From positions 124,001 to 188,000 of the forward strand of contig NZ_FPCF01000004.1 of NCBI RefSeq assembly GCF_900116895.1: a DNA stretch of 64,000 nt, in the 5' to 3' direction. This DNA is from Pseudidiomarina donghaiensis. Its GTDB lineage: Bacteria; Pseudomonadota; Gammaproteobacteria; Enterobacterales; Alteromonadaceae. Positions within the stretch are counted from its first letter, which is position 1; every line of letters starts with the position of its first letter. The translations under genes were made by a program, and so were the position numbers. Below are positions 59,477 to 64,000 of the stretch, one piece after another. A model generated the notes under the pieces. That model made no database searches, had not been told where the DNA came from, and saw nothing but the letters and a program-made list of their open reading frames with translations.

Positions 59477-60453
59477 TGGCCAAGATGAACCTATTACAAG
59501 CCATCAACAACGCACTCGATATTGCGATGGCAAAACATGACAACGTGTATAGCTTCGGCGAAGATACCGGTGCCTTTGGTGGCGTATTCCGTGCAACTTC
59601 TGGCTTGACCGAGAAATACGGCCGCCACCGCAACTTTAATACACCGTTAGTTGAGCAGGGTATTTTGGGCTTTGCCAACGGTTTAGCTTCTCAGGGTAGC
59701 TATGCGGTTGCTGAAATTCAATTTGGCGACTACATATTCCCAGCGTTTGACCAAATTGTGAATGAGTCAGCGAAATTCCGTTATCGTTCTGGTAATGAAT
59801 TTAACGTGGGCGGTTTAACCATTCGTACACCATACGGCGGTGGTATTGCTGGTGGTCACTATCACTCGCAGTCACCAGAAGCATACTTTGCTCACACGCC
59901 GGGCTTGAAAATTGTTATGCCACGTAACCCGTACATGGCAAAAGGCTTATTGTTAAGCGCAATTTTCGATAAAAACCCAGTGTTATTTATGGAGCCTAAG
60001 CGTTTATACCGTGCATCGGTTGGTGAAGTTCCAGAAGAAGAATACACCCTCGAGCTTGGCAAAGCTGACGTGGTGAAGGAAGGTAAAGACATCACCGTTC
60101 TGGCCTGGGGTGCGCAAGTTGAAATGGCTGAAAAGGCTGCCGAAATGGCCGCCAAAGACGGCATCGACTGTGAAGTTATCGACTTAGTGAGTCTATTGCC
60201 GTGGGACGTCGACACCGTTGCTGAGTCAGTGCGCAAAACGGGTCGCTTGGTCATTACTCAAGAAGCGCCAATTACTGGCGGTTTCGCTAGCGAAGTGGCA
60301 GCGACCATTCAAGATCAATGTTTCTTGTACCTTGAGTCGCCAATTGCTCGCGTGTGTGGCTTGGATACCCCGTATCCATTAAGTCACGAAAAAGAGTACT
60401 TTGTTGACCACTTGAAAGTTTACGAAGCGATTAAAGCTTCGATGACCTACTAA
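59476..60453 (+). CDS. bkdB: Branched-chain 2-oxoacid dehydrogenase E1 beta subunit
   Basis: A 325-aa transketolase-like partner of the alpha subunit. It has [50 protein letters not shown], and the C-terminal domain with [24 protein letters not shown] lies 8 nt before the ATG, and the start overlaps the upstream stop by 1 nt, so translation is tightly coupled. Confidence 0.94.
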   Translation: MAKMNLLQAINNALDIAMAKHDNVYSFGEDTGAFGGVFRATSGLTEKYGRHRNFNTPLVEQGILGFANGLASQGSYAVAEIQFGDYIFPAFDQIVNESAKFRYRSGNEFNVGGLTIRTPYGGGIAGGHYHSQSPEAYFAHTPGLKIVMPRNPYMAKGLLLSAIFDKNPVLFMEPKRLYRASVGEVPEEEYTLELGKADVVKEGKDITVLAWGAQVEMAEKAAEMAAKDGIDCEVIDLVSLLPWDVDTVAESVRKTGRLVITQEAPITGGFASEVAATIQDQCFLYLESPIARVCGLDTPYPLSHEKEYFVDHLKVYEAIKASMTY

Positions 60454-60465
60454 GAGGCCTATGCA

Positions 60466-62040
60466 ATGAGTAAAGATTTTATCTTACCGGACATCGGCGA
60501 AGGGATTGTCGAATGCGAAATCGTCGAGTGGTTGGTGCAAGAAGGCGATAGCATTAAAGAAGATCAGCCTGTGGTTGATGTCATGACCGATAAAGCTTTG
60601 GTGCAAATTCCAGCCAAAGAAGACGGTGTTGTCGCGAAGCTCTATTACGCAAAAGGCGATATCGCCAAAGTACATGAGCCGTTGTTTGCGATTGACTCTG
60701 GTGACGCAAACTCGTCAGCGGCTGCAGCGCCAAAAGCTGAGCAGCCGGTTGAGGCGGCAGCGACGAAGACCGAAAATAAGCAAGCTGATAGCAGTGTCAC
60801 AGACTTTATTTTGCCAGACATTGGTGAAGGTATTGTTGAATGTGAAATTGTTGAATGGCAAGTCAAAGAAGGCGACACCATTGAAGAAGATCAGCCTGTT
60901 GTTGATGTGATGACGGATAAAGCTTTGGTGCAAATTCCGGCCAAAGAAAATGGTGTTGTTGAAAAGCTCTATTATGCCAAGGGCGATATTGCCAAAGTGC
61001 ATGAGCCGTTATTTGCGGTTCGTGTAGCCGGTAGTTCTAGCGAATCAGCGCAGCCTGCTGCGAAAGAATCGACAGCGGCCAAGGCATCAGCGGATACAGC
61101 GAAGCCACAAGCAGGCCAAACTGAAGCACCTGCTGCTGCGCGTCAAGGCAAAGCCATTGCTAGCCCAGCGGTACGCCGCCGTGCTCGTGAATTGGACGTG
61201 GATATTAGCCAAGTGTCTGGCTCTGGTGCCAAAGGGCGGGTGATGAAAGAGGATGTTGAAAGCTTCGTATCTGGCTCGAAAAGGGTGTCAGACCCAGCTA
61301 AAGCTGGATCTGACACGCGCGCTGGAGCTGACACGCGCACTCGTACTGAGGCGATTCGTGGCGTGAAAGCGGCGATGGCTAAGCAGATGATGAAGTCGGT
61401 AAGTACCATTCCGCACTTTACCTATGCTGACGAGTTTGACTTAACCAACGTGATGGCACTGCAAAAGCAGCTTAAAGAAAAGTATGCTGACAAAGGCATA
61501 CGCATTACCATGATGCCGTTTTTCATCAAAGCTTTGTCGTTAGCCCTGAAAGAGTTCCCAGTCATGAACGCTCAGGTAAACGACGACTGTACTGAAATTA
61601 CTTACTTTGATGATCACAATATTGGTATGGCAGTGGATACCAAAATTGGCTTGTTAGTGCCGAATGTTAAGCAGGTACAGAACAAGAGCATTATTGAAGT
61701 AGCGCAAGAAGTGACGCGGTTAACCCAAGCAGCCCGCGAAGGTCGCGTGGCACAAGAAGATATGAAAGGTGGAACCATTTCTATCTCGAATATCGGCGTG
61801 ATTGGCGGTACCGTGGCAACGCCAATTATCAACAAGCCAGAGGCTGCAATTGTTGCGTTAGGAAAAGTGCAAGAGTTACCGCGCTTTGATGCCAACGGCA
61901 ATGTTGTTGCGCGCAAGATTATGACGGCAAGTTGGTCGGGTGACCACCGTATTATTGATGGCGGAACCATTGCTCGGTTCAATAAACTCTGGCAAGAGTT
62001 TTTGGAAGACCCCACCAGTATGTTAATTCATATGAGTTAA
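60466..62040 (+). CDS. bkdC: Branched-chain 2-oxoacid dehydrogenase E2 (dihydrolipoyl acyltransferase)
   Basis: A 524-aa E2 core protein with two lipoyl domains: residues 5-76, lipoyl lysine K43, and 114-185, lipoyl lysine K152, both in VMTDKAL. An Ala/Glu-rich linker follows, then a peripheral-subunit-binding domain (about 226-268, ASPAVRRRARELDVD), a short odd linker (about 270-292) and the catalytic domain ending WSGDHRIIDGG. The linker DNA is a palindrome plus tandem repeat. No E3 (lpd) gene follows; E3 must be shared from elsewhere. A terminator follows 6 nt after the stop. Confidence 0.95.
   Translation: MSKDFILPDIGEGIVECEIVEWLVQEGDSIKEDQPVVDVMTDKALVQIPAKEDGVVAKLYYAKGDIAKVHEPLFAIDSGDANSSAAAAPKAEQPVEAAATKTENKQADSSVTDFILPDIGEGIVECEIVEWQVKEGDTIEEDQPVVDVMTDKALVQIPAKENGVVEKLYYAKGDIAKVHEPLFAVRVAGSSSESAQPAAKESTAAKASADTAKPQAGQTEAPAAARQGKAIASPAVRRRARELDVDISQVSGSGAKGRVMKEDVESFVSGSKRVSDPAKAGSDTRAGADTRTRTEAIRGVKAAMAKQMMKSVSTIPHFTYADEFDLTNVMALQKQLKEKYADKGIRITMMPFFIKALSLALKEFPVMNAQVNDDCTEITYFDDHNIGMAVDTKIGLLVPNVKQVQNKSIIEVAQEVTRLTQAAREGRVAQEDMKGGTISISNIGVIGGTVATPIINKPEAAIVALGKVQELPRFDANGNVVARKIMTASWSGDHRIIDGGTIARFNKLWQEFLEDPTSMLIHMS
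60478..61020 (+). repeat. Duplicated lipoyl domains within the E2 gene
   Basis: Codons 5-76 (60478-60693) and 114-185 (60805-61020) encode 72-residue lipoyl domains identical at 65 positions. The two DNA copies differ mainly at third codon positions. This is an internal tandem duplication retained under selection. Confidence 0.9.
61285..61338. repeat. Palindrome plus 18-nt tandem repeat inside the E2 coding sequence
   Basis: Arms 61285-61299 and 61302-61316 are complementary at 14 of 15 positions with a 2-nt loop. The right arm is part of an 18-nt unit, GCTGGATCTGACACGCGC (61303-61320), repeated directly at 61321-61338 with one change. It encodes residues 274-291 of E2 in the linker. It looks like an in-frame palindromic insertion. 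Confidence 0.75.
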
Positions 62041-62045
62041 TGTCT

Positions 62046-62070
62046 AAAGGCCGCGCAAGCGGCCTTTTTT
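62046..62070 (+). terminator. Rho-independent terminator after the bkd operon
   Basis: AAAGGCCGC (62046-62054) pairs with GCGGCCTTT around a GCAA tetraloop, followed by a T-tract to 62070. It starts 6 nt after the E2 stop. Confidence 0.96.
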
Positions 62071-62145
62071 ATGATCCTAAAGTCTTAAGGTTTGCTATAT
62101 CACGCCGATATAATTAAATTGGTAAAAAAACAGTTAAGGCGGCAT

Positions 62146-62925
62146 ATGGATTTTCCTGATTCAATTAAACAACAAACCTGCATGGACTGCTTAAGTGGCC
62201 AGTCGCTAGGCTTTGAAATACGCATGGCATTTCAGCCGATTGTTGATATGAAAAAGCAAAAAATAGTTGCGTACGAAGCGCTGGTGCGTGGGCCCGAAGG
62301 GCAGGGGGCTGGCTGGGTATTTGAGCGTGTAAACGAAGACAATCGCTACTATTTTGATCAAGCCTGTCGGGTAAAAGCCATAGAAACAGCGGCGCGTTTA
62401 GGTTGCGATACCTTTTTGAATATTAATTTCTTGCCTAATGCAGTTTACAGCCCTGAAACTTGTATTAAGGCTACTATTGAAGCGGCTGACTTGTACGGCT
62501 TTGATTTAACCAAGCTGGTGTTCGAAGTTACAGAAAGCGAGCAAATTATTGATAAAAGCCATCTACAGAATATTTTCAGTAGCTATTCTAAACGTGGCTT
62601 TAAAACAGCCATCGACGATTATGGCTCGGGCTTTGCGCGCATTGATTGGCTGATTGATTTGCGTCCAGATATTTTAAAACTAGATATGGCTCTTATTCGC
62701 GATATTGACGTGCACCCAGAAAAGCAAACTGTCGTTGTTGACGCGTTTAAGCAATGCCAGTTACAAGGAACCCAGCTGTTAGCTGAAGGCATTGAAACAA
62801 AAGAAGAACTAGACTGTCTTCGTGACATCGGTATACACTTGTTTCAAGGTTATTATTTCGCCAAACCTGAGCTAGAGGCACTAGCTCAGGTTGACTCAAT
62901 AGAGCTCAAGGAGAGCCTTATTTAG
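62146..62925 (+). CDS. EAL-domain cyclic-di-GMP phosphodiesterase
   Basis: A 259-aa stand-alone EAL protein, after a short N-terminal stretch with a CMDC pair (about residues 11-14). All catalytic elements are visible: AYEALVRG, NINFLP, EVTES, IDDYGSGFARI, LKLDM, LLAEGIET and FQGYYFAKP. It should hydrolyse c-di-GMP to pGpG, in the cytoplasm. The frame opens at a TTG (62092), but the ATG at 62146 has AAGG 6 nt upstream. It lies 30 nt before a propeller sensor gene on the same strand, perhaps part of the same signalling unit. Confidence 0.9.
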   Translation: MDFPDSIKQQTCMDCLSGQSLGFEIRMAFQPIVDMKKQKIVAYEALVRGPEGQGAGWVFERVNEDNRYYFDQACRVKAIETAARLGCDTFLNINFLPNAVYSPETCIKATIEAADLYGFDLTKLVFEVTESEQIIDKSHLQNIFSSYSKRGFKTAIDDYGSGFARIDWLIDLRPDILKLDMALIRDIDVHPEKQTVVVDAFKQCQLQGTQLLAEGIETKEELDCLRDIGIHLFQGYYFAKPELEALAQVDSIELKESLI

Positions 62926-62955
62926 CACCCACATTTACAAGGATAGCTTCGCAAA

Positions 62956-64000
62956 ATGAAACAATTGAGTGCAGCTCTGTGGATTATACAGCTATTCTTG
63001 TTACACAGTTTGTTGGCACCTCATGCAGCCAATGCGAAGGTTCCTAACCCCTTAAATGAATATGCCATGCGCACATGGACAACTGCGCATGGCTTACCGC
63101 ACAACTCCGTCAACGCAATAACTCAATCATCTGATGGCTATTTATGGTTAGCCACTTGGGAAGGACCTGTTCGCTACAACGGCCGCGAATTTGCGGTATT
63201 TGATGATATTCAAATAACCCAGATGCCAGAAGCCGGTGCTCTTGATATTAATGTTCACCCGAACACCGGCGAAATAATTGCAGCCGGGCCTCGCGGCGGC
63301 GTGGTGTTTTTTAACGGCCAGCAATGGCGGCCCCTGCAGTTTGGCAGTGGTTATGCGTATGAAACTGTGGTCGATGCTCTTCAGCGGTTGTGGGTAGCGA
63401 CCAGTGCCGGTGTGTACCGACTTGATACCAGCGGTAAGGTAGATTTTTTCGATGTCAGCAAAGGGCTGCCGGAAAATACAACGATTCGTATTGCGCTGGT
63501 TTCTGGTGCCAACAACCAACAGCAGGTGTGGGCAGGAACCCGCGGTGGCCTTGCGGTATTTGAGCCAAGCACTGGGCACTTCGCCAAGGTAAATGAGCTT
63601 CCCACTGCGCAAATTCGTGAAATTCGACAGCTGCACGATGGTCGCGTTGCCGTGTCTAGCGACGATGGGCTTTTCATTCAGCAATCAACTGGCGAATTTA
63701 AGCCTTGGCCGGTGGCAGTCAAAGGCCCTATTACCGCAATTGTTGAGGGCCCAGAAGGCTGTCTATGGGTGGGCACATTTGAATACGGTGTCGGTCGGCT
63801 ATGCGCAAATCAACAAGAGTGGCTAAGTGTTGAGCAAGGGTTACCAAACTCTCATGTACTCGATATTTTCCGTGACCGCGAAAACAACATGTGGGTATCG
63901 ACTCACGGCGGCTTTGCCCAATTTCGTGCTGCGTTATTTACCAGTTTTACGCCGCATCATGGGTTAAAAGGCGCTTACGCGCGCTCAGTTCATGTTGATA
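62956..64000 (+). CDS. Two-component-regulator-propeller sensor protein (N-terminal part, runs off the window)
   Basis: The open frame continues past the window end (348 codons seen). A signal peptide (about 1-27, cut near ANA-KV) is followed by repeated beta-propeller motifs typical of Reg_prop sensors: TAHGLPHNSVNAITQSSDGY, LWLATWEG, LWVATSAGVYRLD, VWAGTRGGLAVF, CLWVGTFEYGVGRL and MWVSTHGGFAQF. In such proteins the periplasmic propeller is followed by a membrane helix and a GGDEF, histidine kinase or other output domain; which one lies beyond the window is unknown. AAGGA lies about 12 nt before the ATG. Given the preceding EAL gene a diguanylate cyclase is a reasonable guess only. Confidence 0.85.
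   Translation, partial: MKQLSAALWIIQLFLLHSLLAPHAANAKVPNPLNEYAMRTWTTAHGLPHNSVNAITQSSDGYLWLATWEGPVRYNGREFAVFDDIQITQMPEAGALDINVHPNTGEIIAAGPRGGVVFFNGQQWRPLQFGSGYAYETVVDALQRLWVATSAGVYRLDTSGKVDFFDVSKGLPENTTIRIALVSGANNQQQVWAGTRGGLAVFEPSTGHFAKVNELPTAQIREIRQLHDGRVAVSSDDGLFIQQSTGEFKPWPVAVKGPITAIVEGPEGCLWVGTFEYGVGRLCANQQEWLSVEQGLPNSHVLDIFRDRENNMWVSTHGGFAQFRAALFTSFTPHHGLKGAYARSVHVD

Overview
This 64 kb window is ordinary chromosomal DNA of a gammaproteobacterium. Protein families and gene order (rplS end then tyrA; smc-zipA-ligA; gloB-methyltransferase-rnhA-dnaQ around tRNA-Asp; a monomeric isocitrate dehydrogenase; a CrsA/CrsR-like partner-switching pair; TonB receptor plus secreted peptidases; a branched-chain keto-acid dehydrogenase operon) fit a marine Alteromonadales, most likely the Idiomarinaceae. 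The genus is an inference from content, not a database match. No phage, transposase, integron or CRISPR array was seen.

Layout. 1-2.8 kb: tail of rplS with its terminator, tyrA, a lone receiver protein, a cytochrome b561-like membrane protein and a cytochrome c'. 2.9-7.3 kb: two exported amidohydrolase-family proteins in one operon, closed by a terminator. 7.4-9.4 kb: a STAS antagonist and a receiver-like/PP2C/RsbW-like protein, a probable switch for a sigma or anti-sigma factor. 9.4-17.6 kb: SUI1-family yciH, cysB, sdaA, nudL, pabB, fumA, rmuC, rnk. 17.8-21 kb: rimO, a periplasmic binding-protein-like gene, cysZ. 21.1-27.7 kb: smc-zipA-ligA (chromosome organisation, division, DNA ligation). 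27.7-33.4 kb: mltD, gloB, a methyltransferase, a rhodanese, rnhA, dnaQ, two identical tRNA-Asp genes with a strong promoter, and a YkgJ-like protein. 33.5-38.5 kb: M3 peptidase lipoprotein and a TonB-dependent receptor. 38.6-43.4 kb: EAL-HDOD regulator, icd, a small acidic protein, a PPP-family phosphatase. 43.4-51.8 kb: a compact run dnaE, accA, tilS-like, EamA transporter, KefB-type antiporter. 51.9-56.3 kb: an RND efflux pair behind a large inverted repeat. 56.4-62 kb: DUF599 protein, astE, and bkd E1alpha-E1beta-E2. 62.1 kb to the end: an EAL phosphodiesterase and the 5' part of a propeller-type sensor that runs off the window.

How the genes work together. Much of the window serves amino-acid and peptide use: M3 peptidase, amidohydrolases, serine deaminase, AstE and Bkd feed carbon toward FumA and Icd. 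Replication and division genes (dnaE, dnaQ, ligA, rnhA, smc, zipA) are spread through it. Signalling genes include a lone receiver, the CrsA/CrsR pair, an EAL-HDOD protein with a degenerate EAL domain, an apparently active EAL phosphodiesterase and the truncated propeller sensor.

Most worth a second look: a TilS-like protein with altered ATP-pyrophosphatase motifs and no C-terminal domain; a 15-bp-arm palindrome plus an 18-nt tandem repeat inside the coding sequence of the Bkd E2 linker; a perfect 12-bp-arm inverted repeat in front of the RND efflux operon; a CrsR-like protein whose receiver domain lacks its phosphoacceptor; and exported amidohydrolase modules, two of three without the metal-binding histidines. 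No wholly new multi-gene system was recognised.
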